From NCBI RefSeq assembly GCF_018139145.2, contig NC_059478.1, forward strand, positions 31,929,001-31,993,000: a stretch of DNA of 64,000 bases. The letters are read 5' to 3'. Shown here piece after piece: positions 38,150-47,460 of this stretch. The DNA comes from Gymnogyps californianus (lineage: Eukaryota; Chordata; Aves; Accipitriformes; Cathartidae). Every line of letters starts with the position of its first letter. The stretch's first letter is position 1. The notes under the pieces were generated by a model. The model worked only from the letters and a program-made list of their open reading frames with translations, made no database searches and was not told the origin of the DNA. The translations under genes and the position numbers were made by a program.

Positions 38150-38560
38150 ATGCCCACATGAGGCATGAAATGTCACAGATCACAGCTTTACACCTGGCCA
38201 ACATAATATATTCATCAAATTCTTTCAAGCAGTGGAAGCGTTTGTTGTTATTTTGTGGGTCAAGCCACACAGAGGCAGATGGAATGGGCACTTTATTTAC
38301 ATGTGAAGTCCCTAAGCCCATTCACTTTATTTATGACAGACAAAATCTGGCCTTACGCAGTCATCTAGGAAGCCCTGGACCAAAGACATTGTTATTTTAC
38401 AAAGATAAGGACGAGTGGTTTCCTCCGAGGCTTCCGGATGACGATGAAGATTCATTTTGTTCCTTAACATTACATTCCACATACTCTGAACATCTTAAAA
38501 AGCTCAGAGTTGGAATTTTGATTCACATCCTAAAAGGAGATCAGCATAATTAAGACCCAC
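38150..38560. promoter_or_regulatory. Candidate conserved element overlapping a 131-codon open frame
   Basis: A complex 400-bp segment open on the plus strand from an ATG at 38158 to a stop ending at 38553, with a partly overlapping minus-strand frame of 90 codons. The predicted product has an acidic patch (residues about 94-97) but no signal peptide, membrane segment or known domain. It could be a conserved non-coding element, part of a non-coding transcript or chance. I favour non-coding because no family match or splice context was found. Confidence 0.2.
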
Positions 38561-38839
38561 CTGTATGTTAAGGCAACTCTGACAGACAGTAACAGAATGA
38601 TGAGACCCTCCCCAGCACTCACAACTGCCCCTGTGAAACCCCACAAGTTCCGTAGAAACTGCACCACAAGCCTGCGTAACACAGGTTGGAGTGGTCAGCT
38701 ATTCTCTTTTAACCAGAAAGAGAAGACACGTGGATGCAGATAGTGACTTTACTCATCCTTCCATAGACTATAAAACAATCTAAACTGTCCACAAATACAT
38801 GAAAATGTAGAAAGGAAATCCCTGCATGCAAAATGTATC

Positions 38840-39060
38840 ACTTTATACATTATGCATATTTTGAGTGATTTTGAAACCGCATTTTAAATTATTGACATTG
38901 ATGTTATGAGAGTTTGGTGGGAAATTTCTATATAAATAGCAAAAAACTTTGCTATAAGGAGAGTACTAACCCTGTTACCTTTTAATTATCTGTGTTGTAC
39001 ATGAGTATTAGTGACATAGGTAGCTTAGAAGCATAGCCTCCTTATCTTTCAGCTTGCAGG
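38840..39060. promoter_or_regulatory. Candidate conserved element with a TATA-like core
   Basis: AT-rich complex sequence with a TATGCATAT-type palindrome near its start and CTATATAAATAG at 38929-38940, which fits both a TATA box and a near-match MEF2 site. No exon, CpG island or other promoter feature was seen downstream, so promoter function is doubtful. Confidence 0.15.
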
Positions 39061-39478
39061 AAAACCAAAATCTCAGGACAGGTCTTCCAATAGAAAAGAA
39101 AAGGAAAAAAAAAAGTATCTACTATTACATTGCTCTTCATATTTTGTTAATAAAATTACATATTAAAGTCTGGATGCATATTTAAGTTTATCTCTCAGCA
39201 TCTGCCACTGCTTCATGACCTCTAAGATAGACTGCAAGCACTTTGACAAACAGACTAAAATATAGCTCAGTAGATACAGAGCAATCCTCCAAGTTCCCAG
39301 AACCATATTTTGACTGAATCACAACAAACGTACCATCCCTAAATCTCCAAAATAACACGAAGCCTCTTCTCCCCCTGAGAAGCATACTGCCATCCTACTG
39401 CTTTTCTAGCCTGAATACCAAAAAGCACTGATATTAAAAACACAGTTGTAACCAGAGGATGACTTTTTACAGAGAAGA

Positions 39479-39531
39479 GGTGTTTTTTGGTTGGGTTGGT
39501 TTTTTGGTTTTTTTTTTCCCCCCCAAAAAAA
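39479..39531. repeat. T/G-only tract followed by T, C and A runs
   Basis: 39479-39517 contains only T and G (39 bp, with TTGGTTGGG-type words), then C7 (39518-39524) and A7. This is the opposite-strand form of the A/C tracts. Confidence 0.7.
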
Positions 39532-39822
39532 GATTCAAGTTCAGATAGCTAAAAGGAAAATCGTGATTAAAGAGATGAAAATATTTTACACATCTACTCC
39601 TTTCTCCTGAAACACCAGTTTCAGTAAGATTTATCACCTGTTTACTATTGACAGATGATTCTTCCATCCACTAGTCCTCATAAAACAGGGGAGAGAACCA
39701 GCACACTAGAGCTTAGGGAAGGAGAGGGAAATACGCCATGGCCAACTCAAACTGTAGGGGGACTTCCCCATATGAAGACCATAGTTATCTAAATTGGAAC
39801 TAGGCTTCGATGTGTGCTCTTG

Positions 39823-39860
39823 AAAACAAACAAACAAAAGCCAACAACAACAACAACAAA
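39823..39860. repeat. (CAAA)n/(AAC)n microsatellite
   Basis: AAAC repeats followed, after a single G, by six AAC-type triplets. A/C-only apart from the one G at 39840. Confidence 0.75.
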
Positions 39861-42049
39861 GCGCCTTCTTCGTCCCTGAAACAAATTGCAATGACTTTTA
39901 TTCATTGACACAATCCACTATAAAGACCACCTGGAGTTACCAAGGTGCAGCATGTCATATAACACTCCGCCACGATAACTAGGGTTGATAGCATTTAGAA
40001 GAACCTGCAACTAATAATATGCACGAAAAGACATTACTGCTAACATGACAAAATTCCAGGGAAGGGAAGAGCGATGGTGTAAGAGCACCTTTACCTACCA
40101 CTCCACAAAAAGGAAGTTAAGTAGAAAAGAAATATCAAGTAATGCTGAGTGGCTGGATTTCCTTTCAGCTTAGCAGCTCAAGGTGAAGAAAATCCCTGGA
40201 CATGTGGAGTTGCAAGGCAAGCGTGCCAGAGAGCCTTGAGCCTGTGGGGAGGAAAGCACATTGACCAAAGCAACATATCCTGAAGGAAGGCAAAGCATTC
40301 GCTTCATCCTCATGACAAAGTGAAAGCTCAGGCTTTCAGATGAGATGTAAAATAGAGCCCTGACCATCCATCGTCATTAAAGATCCCATGACAATTCTTG
40401 CAAGAGTAAAAATGTTAACTAACATGTCCTGGCCAATATCCAACTCGGATAATTGCATTCTGCTTCCTAAATTCCCCTTGCAGTTTCAATTGGATTAGTT
40501 TTTCTTCATTTCTCTTCCCTAAACCCCTCCTGCATAATGTTTCTAGCCCAGAATGGCTGCTGTATTCCACTCCAGAGGTGCGTGAATTATCAGTGTTGGG
40601 CAATCCCAACATACATTTTGTATACATTAGTCAGAGAAAATGCTCTGTGAGCCAGAGTAATACCCTCACCTCTCACAGAGGAGCATTTAACTTTTCAAAT
40701 GAGAAATCCCACTGATGTTACTAAGATTTCCCCCCCAAAAAATATTGCCCTGCAAGGAAGGGTAAGGGTACCAAACCCACCTTCCTGCCAATTAGAAGAG
40801 TCCTTTGCTGGGCCATATCCTCAGCTTAAGGAACCAGATGCAGTTGCTTTGACTTCAATAGAACTCTGCTACATTAAAACAGGAGTAAATATTCATACAG
40901 TATTTTTCCACTAAGTCACTCATGTTTAAATGTTGCAAGAATCAAAGAAGTTGGCTGTTGAATGCATCAATCTGTGGACATAAAAGAGGAATATCGGAAT
41001 GTATTCTCCTTGCTTTTAACCGGCTTGCACAATCTTCACGCTATTTTAAAGGAAAGTTGGAGGTTCTTTAACTTGGCATACCTATGAAAAATGAAAGTGC
41101 TGTGAAATATGAATCTCCTGTTGTTTGTTATGTGTACTCTACTGTAAGTACTCACAATACTATGGAGGCAAACTGAAAAGTCTTGACCCAATGCATTTTA
41201 CGAAACAGGAGGAGCAAAGGTGATTTATGTGCATAAAAGCAAAAACTGACAAGCCTTTGATTTTCTTGTAGAACAATCCCAAAATGATTATCAAGACTGC
41301 TTAGGTTTTTTGCCCTCTGCACTTCCTGTAATAGGACCATTTTATCCAACATGCTGTTTTATAGACACTGTGTAAAGGGTCATTTCCATCTGCTATCCAG
41401 GTTACTCAAAAGAATACTTTTCATTCCCTCTTCCAAGAGCTCTTAGCAACAGTTGAGAATGGCTTGTTTTCATTTCCAGCCTGCTTCTGCATCCCTGGTA
41501 AAGCGTAAAACCACAAACATGCCACCTACTTCGTTCTTTAGAGCTCTGATAGCAGAAAGACATCCTTAAAAATCCAAGAGAGCAATTGTAGGCAGCCTGC
41601 GGTCAGATGAACAGGGAACACAGAGAATATACTCATTTTGGTATTTCCTCATGAGTATCATAAATCTCCTCCTTTCCCCCTCGTAGACAGTGAAGTCACT
41701 TAATAGGTGTCACTGTGAAAGCATCCATATTTGCCAGCTGCAGGCTGGGTTAGCTGCAACATCATGCTTACTGTCCACCGCCTTCCACGCTTGTGTAGAT
41801 GTGGGACCTCCAATAGCATCCTACTTCAGTGGCAAACACTCCTAGTACCAAGGTATGGAATTGAGAGGTGAAATTAAAGGTTGGTACCAGAGGGTGAATA
41901 TCAGGCACAAGCATGACTCAGGCTCATCTGATGAGCACAGATGGATCTGCAAAGGAATTTTACATCAGAATCAGATGGTTAAGGTAACACAGACTATGTT
42001 CCTGATCTGCAGCGCATATACGAAGTTGGTAAGGAGAAAGCTGATCATC

Positions 42050-42656
42050 AGAATTGTCGTGGTTTAACCCCAGCCGGCAACTAAGCACCACACAGCCGCT
42101 CGCTCACTCCCCTCACAGTGGGATGGGGGAGAGAATTGGAAGGGTAAAAGCACCAAAACTCGTGGGTTGAGATAAAGACAGTTTAGTAAGTAAAGCAAAA
42201 GCCACGCACACAAGCAAAGCAAAACAAGGAATTCATTCACTACTTCCCATGGCAGGCAGGTGTTCAGCCACCTCCAGGAAAGCAGGGCTCCATCACACGT
42301 AACGGTTACTTGGGAAGACAAACATCATCAACTCCAAACATCCCCCGCCTTCCTCCTTCTTCCCCCAGCTTTATATGCTGAGCATGACGTCCTATGGTCT
42401 GGAATATCCCTTTGGGCAGTTGGGGTCAGCTGTCCCGGCTGTGTCCCCTCCCAGCTTCTTGTGCACCCCCAGCCTCCTCGCTGGTGGGGTGGGGTGAGAA
42501 GCAGAAAAGGCCTTGACTCTCTGTAAGCACTGCTCAGAAATAACTAAAACATCCCTGTATTATCAACACTGTTTCCAGCACAAATCCAAACCATAGCCCA
42601 GTACTAGCTACTATGAAGAAAATTAACTCTACCCCAGCCAAAACGAGGACAAGAAG
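42050..42656. repeat. Target-site duplication flanking the solo LTR
   Basis: The five bases before the LTR (42050-42054, AGAAT) and the five after it (42652-42656, AGAAG) agree at four of five positions. A 5-bp duplication is what ERVL/class III retroviral integrases make. The single mismatch fits later mutation. Confidence 0.65.
42055..42651 (-). mobile_element. Solo LTR of an ERVL-like endogenous retrovirus, minus orientation (597 bp)
   Basis: The element begins TGTCGTGGTTTAACCCC and ends CAAAACGAGGACA, so it has the TG...CA termini of an LTR. It matches a family I recall as abundant in neoavian genomes. Read on the minus strand, U3 is about 42651-42378, with a CRE-like GGACGTCA (42385-42392) and a TATA-type CATATAAA (42370-42377), followed by R-U5 to 42055. 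No canonical AATAAA is seen; the comparable spot reads ACTAAACTG on that strand. No gag, pol or env sequence lies on either side, so this is a recombination-derived solo LTR. Many CpGs persist (for example GTCG, GCCGCTCGCTC, AACGG), suggesting a fairly recent insertion. Open frames of 85-90 codons inside it are non-coding shadows. Confidence 0.88.
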
Positions 42657-43042
42657 TGACTGACTCAATTTTCTGCTGCTCATGTACTGCCATTCTGCGT
42701 ACCAGTCTTGACTCCAGCTCAGCTCCTTTTGCACACAATAGCTGACATCAACATGGGAAATGATACCCATCCCCAACCATATACTCATCTGTTCCCATAG
42801 TTTCACTCCAGTGGAGAAATGGGCTTGAGTTGGAGAACACTGAAGTTTGCATCCTTACAATAAGTAGTGTTCAAGACTACCTGGCATTTCTACAGTAAAC
42901 ACAGGATTGAAAGCTTAGTGCTGTCACTGAAATTTAATTTCAAAAGTGTACAACTGTTCATCAATGGCCTCAGTTTCATGAACAACCTGAAAAAAAAAAG
43001 ACTGGAGTAAGATGTCTCTTTCAGCTGCTCTTTCCTTCCCAC

Positions 43043-43061
43043 TTTTTTTTTTTTTTTTTTT
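43043..43061. repeat. T19 homopolymer
   Basis: Nineteen consecutive T, about 45 bp after an A10 run. Confidence 0.85.
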
Positions 43062-44064
43062 GAGACTATCTGGAGTGGAAACGTTGGCATTACTGTGCTC
43101 TAAAACACAGTAGCCACTGCCACAACAATCAATAAAAAATTATCATGACTACAGGAACAGAAGCTTGGGATTAGAGAGATCTAAAAATGGAAGGATTTCC
43201 CTCCCCTCCCCTCTGCATCCTGATGAACCCTTCCAAAATCTGACTGTAAACATTTTAATTCTCTGTCAGCTTGCTGGAGGAAATCATTAGAGAGGCAAAA
43301 TTAGAGAGCAGCGGGTGCCGCTCTGCAATAAGCATCTGTCAGTCAAGCAGGCATCACCCCACAAGTCACCCCAAGCACTTCCATCCTCCAATCCAGGAGG
43401 AGGGTGCTGGACACAGAGGGTTTGCTCGGAGCACTGCGTGAGTGATCGGGCCAAAGTTGTACCTCAGCCAGTCAGTGGCACAATAATTTTTATTTATTAT
43501 TTAAAAACAAACAGAGTCATTCTCTCTCCCCCTTTCTGGTTCAAGCAGTTTATACACTTAATTCAATCTTAAGAGATACGTGTTTGTTTACTAGAGCAAA
43601 CAAAAAACAGTAATGAAGAGCTGCAGTTAGAGAGAAGTAAGCAACCTGCTCGTCTTCCACTCAAAATTAAATTTTTAGCACCAAATATTGACATTAGAAG
43701 GTAAGCAGCTTAATTTCATGGCTGCTTTTCACACCTTTCAAGTACGCATCAGAGAATTTGGTGCGAGATCGCTGAAGGATACGTGCTGACCTATGCTGTG
43801 ATTTCAGCATTACGTCCCACAGAAACCACCATCTAAAATGTGTTGGGGTTCCTCAGAATAAACCTTCATCACTCAATTTGCCGACACTATCAACCTCAGG
43901 AATCTTTTTCCTTTTTATCTCTAGCTTTCCTTGCCTTCATTCCTTGCAGTATCACAGATAGAGTAAGCCATACACAGAAGAGAATGATGGTATCATGTAC
44001 CACTGCACTCCACTTGGTTAAGGAAATATATTCAAGCGGGAGACCTCGCTATCAATTAAAGGAA

Positions 44065-44112
44065 GGGGGGGGGGGGGGGGAAGAAGAACCTGTTGCAAAA
44101 AAAAAAAAAAAA
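44065..44112. repeat. G16 run and A16 run
   Basis: G16 (44065-44080), a 16-bp spacer starting AAGAAGAACC, then A16 (44097-44112). The G run alone can fold as a G-quadruplex, and the polypurine composition is prone to polymerase slippage and assembly error. Confidence 0.85.
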
Positions 44113-45586
44113 GAGAGAAAAAATATTTAATTCAAATTAAAGCTTTGGGTTTGGGGCTTTTCTTTTTTTAGATTTTGGGTTTAGATTTACCACTCACATG
44201 AATACCTACAAGCAGTTTAACACCGCAGTTAAAAAAGCACAGTCAATTCAGCCCAGATTCCTTAAATCCAGCATAATTATTTCCCATAGAACTACTGAAG
44301 TCTACTGAAAACGTAGCTGCAGCATTAGAGGGTTATTTGCTCCAAGGACCTTTTTAATATGGCTGTATTGTAACACTGCAGTGCAAAAGCCTCTCTAGTC
44401 ATAAAAAGAAATTTAGCTCAGAAACAGAACTTGTGGGCAATGAAAAATACATTTGCTTCAATTTGCACTCATTAAATAATGCTATTATTAAACCAGATCA
44501 GTTAAAATGACTATCCTCAAAAGACACAGCAGTGCACCTCTTCTGATGAGACTCCTAGGGCACCAAATGAAATTCATTTCTGCAAACCAAACATTCAAAG
44601 CAACCAGCAGCACCAGAAAGACCATATTTAAAAGGGAGAAAAATATTTTGTGACTGACCAGAAAAAACAGCCCCTCTCTAGCCTCTCTACACCCCTCCCC
44701 CCATCTTACTTTAAAGCTGCCATATATTTCACTGGCCAAGAAAATGATATTCTTCCACTGGAAGTAACAACGTATTTGTCATTACACTTTGATTTTCATT
44801 CGAAATCAAGAACACACTGAATTTGCACACACTGGGAAACAGCTACTAAAAGCTGGGTGTATACTGTATCACATCACTAGTCAAACCCCATATATCCTTG
44901 CATAATTATTTTCCTACAAGGTTATGCCTAATTGGCCACTAATCTAACTGATTAATCACCTACGCTATAAGGCGGCGTTGAGAAAAAGGCTGAAGGGCAA
45001 CAAAGTATTTATTCGGGTTGCAAATATTAAACCAACAGGGGCCAGCTGGTTCAAGTTGCTCCTTCCAGGCTGCGCAAGCATAGGTGGATGGAAAGAAAAC
45101 CCTGCTAAAGAGTCACACACACAAAAAAAAATACGAAAGAAACCGGTGTCTCACGTTCATTCCCACTACGGCCGCGAAGATGCTCACTACAGCTTTAAGT
45201 TGGCTCTGCCCGGCTCTGGAAGTGTTAAATTATTCCACACGCCGCCGAAACAGCGGGTTCTCCGAGCAGAGCCGCGGTTCGCATCTCCCCGCTCGCACGT
45301 CCCAGTCGCGCAGTTCTCGCCGACTTCGCCCTCGCTGGCAGACGAGGAGGCACCGGGCTGGCCGGGCATCCCTCCCCGCCTCCCCGGCGGCTCCTCCGCT
45401 GCCGCCCGCCGCGCCGCGCCGCGCCAGCGCCTCCCTCCCGGCAGACAAAACTTTGCGCTGAAGTCCGCCGCCGCCGCCGCTACGCGCCTTTCCCTCCGCA
45501 CAGAGTTACGCGGGCGCGGCCGCCCCGGCACCGGCTCCCGCGGAGAGCCGGGACCCCCCACGCACACCTGCGCAGGGCGGCAGCGC

Positions 45587-45620
45587 GGGGGGGGGGAGGC
45601 GGGGGCGAGGAGGGCACGGG
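45587..45620 (+). other. G-quadruplex motif, plus strand
   Basis: Four G runs in order: G10 (45587-45596), G5 (45601-45605), GGG (45612-45614) and GGG (45618-45620), with loops of 4, 6 and 3 nt. This fits the standard four-run, loop-under-8 rule. Confidence 0.75.
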
Positions 45621-45629
45621 CGACTCCTC

Positions 45630-45684
45630 CCGCGCAGCCCGCGGTCGCCCCCGCGCAGCCCCGCGTTGACTCCGCGCAGCCCCG
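45630..45684. repeat. Three-copy 21-bp direct repeat in the CpG island
   Basis: The word CCGCGCAGCCC starts at 45630, 45651 and 45672, an exact 21-bp period. Copies two and three extend to CCGCGCAGCCCCG. Because 21 is a multiple of three, any frame through it repeats every seven residues, for example a Gly-Leu-Arg-Gly word on the minus strand. It lies just beyond the candidate minus-strand donor. Confidence 0.85.
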
Positions 45685-45698
45685 TCACCTCCTCCTAC

Positions 45699-45980
45699 CT
45701 GCAGCCGGCGCCGCTCCCCGCAGCGCCCCGCTCATCCTCCTCCTCTGGCGGCGGAGGGGTGCGCGCCCCCTTCCCTTCCCTTCCCTTCGCTTCCGCTGCT
45801 GGGCGCGGAGCCTGCGCCGGCGGACGCGGCTCCCCGGCGAGCAGATCCGCGGAGCTCTCCGCGCAGCGGCAGCCCCTCGGCGGCGGCAGCGCCGGTCCCC
45901 TGCAGCCACCGCGCTACCGCATTCCCCCTAATAGCGGGGCGCGGCGCACCCGCGCCTGGGAGCCCCCCCGCCCGCCCGGC
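45699..45980 (-). other. Candidate first exon of a minus-strand gene
   Basis: On the minus strand an ATG (45735-45733) has A at -3 and is followed by 12 codons, M-S-G-A-L-R-G-A-A-P-A-A, plus one base. A donor-like CTGCAG|GTAGGA then places the exon end at 45699 (phase 1). A second donor-like GAG|GTGACG lies 10 bp on. The 5' limit is undefined; transcription would start somewhere near 45900-46060, where minus-strand G skew is strong. The (AAGGG)4 tract would lie in the 5' leader. The short N-terminus matches no protein I can name. It may instead be an untranslated exon or coincidence. No second exon was found in the window. Confidence 0.3.
45768..45787. repeat. (CCCTT)4 tandem
   Basis: Four exact CCCTT units (AAGGG on the minus strand) inside the CpG island, about 33 bp upstream of the candidate minus-strand ATG. 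Homopurine/homopyrimidine with mirror character, so triplex-capable in principle. Confidence 0.9.
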
Positions 45981-45982
45981 CC
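45963..45982 (-). other. G-quadruplex motif, minus strand
   Basis: Plus-strand C7, CCC, CCC and CCC separated by G, G and GG give four minus-strand G runs with loops of 1, 1 and 2 nt, a motif expected to be very stable. A C9 run follows about 30 bp later. It lies where a minus-strand transcription start would be expected. Confidence 0.75.
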
Positions 45983-46208
45983 GGGGGCAGGAGGCGGCGC
46001 CCGGCGGGGCCCCCCCCCGCCCAGCAGCACCGGCCCCGCCGCCCCCCGGGCGGCAGCAGCCTGCCCCGGCCTTCTTTCCCGGGGCTCTGCACCTCGCCCG
46101 GCGCCGCGCAGGGTGGCCGGGGAGGGCGAGTGCGGGGCCGCGGCTTCCACCTCGCTGCCCGCCCGCACCCTCCCTTAACCCCACCGACCCCCGGCAACAC
46201 CCTTCTTA

Positions 46209-46274
46209 TGCCTCCTCTCACCGTCATCCGCTCCCCGGGCTGCTGTCTCTTCCTTCTGCCCCAAGGGCCGGTAG
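46209..46274 (+). other. Alternative plus-strand exon end in the CpG island
   Basis: On the plus strand an ATG at 46209 opens a frame through a leucine- and cysteine-rich segment to a donor-like TAG|GTAATT (GT at 46275), or an overlapping CCG|GTAGGT (GT at 46271). The ATG context is poor (C at -3). This keeps open a plus-strand or bidirectional promoter. No plus-strand second exon was found. Confidence 0.15.
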
Positions 46275-46275
46275 G

Positions 46276-47402
46276 TAATTTGAGAGAAAGCTGAAGAAAG
46301 TCATTCCAGGGCACAGGTGGTGGTAGAGGGGCCGGGCTGGTCATCACTCCCGGCTTCGTGGCACGGGGGGCTGCAGCCAAAAGCTGACTTTGGGGAATGG
46401 GACACTTGAACCGTCGCCCAGACTGGGCAGCATCGTCCCTCTCCAGCAGTGTCCAGACAACGGGCAGCAATTGTGAAGATTTACGTGCCTTTGGCCAGCA
46501 GAGGTAGGGCTCTCGGATCAAGTGTGGACACTTAGAGGCGTTCTGGGCCCAGTGGGATGTGACATTGCACTTCCTTCCCACGCCGACTTCTTCTCCTTGG
46601 CCAGTTCTGCCTGGCTCTCCCACAAGAGGTTTCGTTCCTGGCTGCTGTCTCCCCTGTGCAGGGAGGAAGAGTAGATGTCTGCTCTTGCTGCTTGAAAATG
46701 GTCTTTGAAGGCAGAAATACTTTTGAGTGACAGCTTGTAGCCACAGTGGATCAAACTTCCCTTTTTGTTCACAGTTTGAAGTTAAGTATTTCTCTTGGAA
46801 GCTCTGACCTAACCCAGCTCTGTCAATAGGTGACTGGCCTGCTGGGCAGTGTTCAGGAAGGAGAATTACCATCTGTGTACAGATACCTTCCTTGCTCTTC
46901 TTGTCCACTCTTTCAATGGGATGTCACCAAACAGCAAAAGTAATCCCTGGCAAGGAAGAAATTCATGTGTGAGCTTGCAAACCACAGCAGTGAGACAGCG
47001 ATTAAAGTTTCTGTCTAATTCTAGGAGATCAAGCTTGTAATAGCTAGAGAATGAGACTTAAGCTGCTTTACATATTCCTTCATACGTAAGATCATTAAAG
47101 CATCTGCGGTTACTGTACCTCATAGGAGAGGGAGCCTTGCTGGAGGTGTTAATAGTTGCTGAATTTGGTGGCTGCCGACATGTGCCATGTGACAGGGTGT
47201 TAACCTTTTGTCAGTGTGACCCGACACATTTGACTAAACCATTTTTCCTGGCCCCAATCTCTTACCAGCTCTCCCGTGTCACATATTTATTACAAGAGTA
47301 ATAGCTCTTCCTGCTTAATAGGCTTCGTTGATGCAAACCTTGAGCCATTTGACAATGGCTGCCTCAGACATTTTGTTATCCTTAACTCATGGGTGATAAA
47401 AG
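46276..47402. other. CpG-island shore and non-coding flank
   Basis: GC content falls off over about 600 bp. A minus-strand frame stays open from 46908 into the island (no ATG at its far end and no family resemblance). The distal part, from 47060, is the CNE-like block listed separately. Confidence 0.45.
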
Positions 47403-47460
47403 ATGAATAAAGCTGTCAAATATCCTATTGATTATGTGATTGAGATGTACCCTGATTGCC
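47060..47460. promoter_or_regulatory. Candidate conserved non-coding element beside the CpG island
   Basis: Repeat-free complex sequence about 0.9 kb from the island edge. It carries CATGTGACAGG (E-box/MEIS-type), CCATT-TGAC-AATGG (47345-47358, containing the SOX-type ACAATGG), TGACCCGACA and TATTGATTATGTGATTG (PBX/HOX-like). The density of developmental-factor words suggests a proximal enhancer. Inference from motif content only. Confidence 0.25.

Larger units (their letters stand above)
21147..42049. other. Long non-coding interval between the MIR-type SINE and the solo LTR
   Basis: About 21 kb with no recognisable exon, RNA gene or intact transposon. Open frames reach about 156 codons (29918-30388) and match nothing known. 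It contains numerous A/T homopolymers, A/C-only tracts, a Z-DNA-type tract (28948-28981) and four CNE-like blocks listed separately. A possible broken MIR-type remnant lies around 28850-29030. A modest GC rise with a donor-like AAG|GTAAAA lies at 33540-33750. Confidence 0.5.
42657..45164. other. Non-coding interval between LTR and CpG island
   Basis: No exon, RNA gene or transposon recognised. It contains a T19 run (43043-43061), a G16 run (44065-44080) and an A16 run (44097-44112). If a minus-strand gene starts in the CpG island, this is the beginning of its first intron. On the opposite reading it is upstream flank. Confidence 0.5.
45165..46275. promoter_or_regulatory. CpG island, probable promoter
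   Basis: A sharply bounded stretch where GC content rises far above the surroundings and CpG dinucleotides are dense from about 45230 to 46150. It is the only such region in the window. It includes (CCG)5 near 45466-45480, G-quadruplex motifs on both strands, a 21-bp triple direct repeat and a (CCCTT)4 tract. No TATA box was seen, as usual for CpG-island promoters. Through about 45620-46060 the plus strand is C-rich, so the minus strand has positive G skew, which often marks the transcribed direction. Long frames through the island on both strands reflect the scarcity of stops in GC-rich DNA. CpG islands in birds nearly always mark gene 5' ends, so a gene start is likely here. Confidence 0.85.

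Noticed and set aside
42064..42806. Minus-strand frames of 85-90 codons in and beside the solo LTR
   Set aside because: They lie in U3 and R/U5 sequence or run out into flank; LTRs of this family encode no protein and the frames do not resemble retroviral genes.
44978..46908. Very long open frames (over 300 codons) on both strands through the CpG island
   Set aside because: GC-rich DNA has few stop codons; the longest frames lack an ATG start, have low-complexity Pro/Ala/Arg/Gly composition and overlap on both strands.
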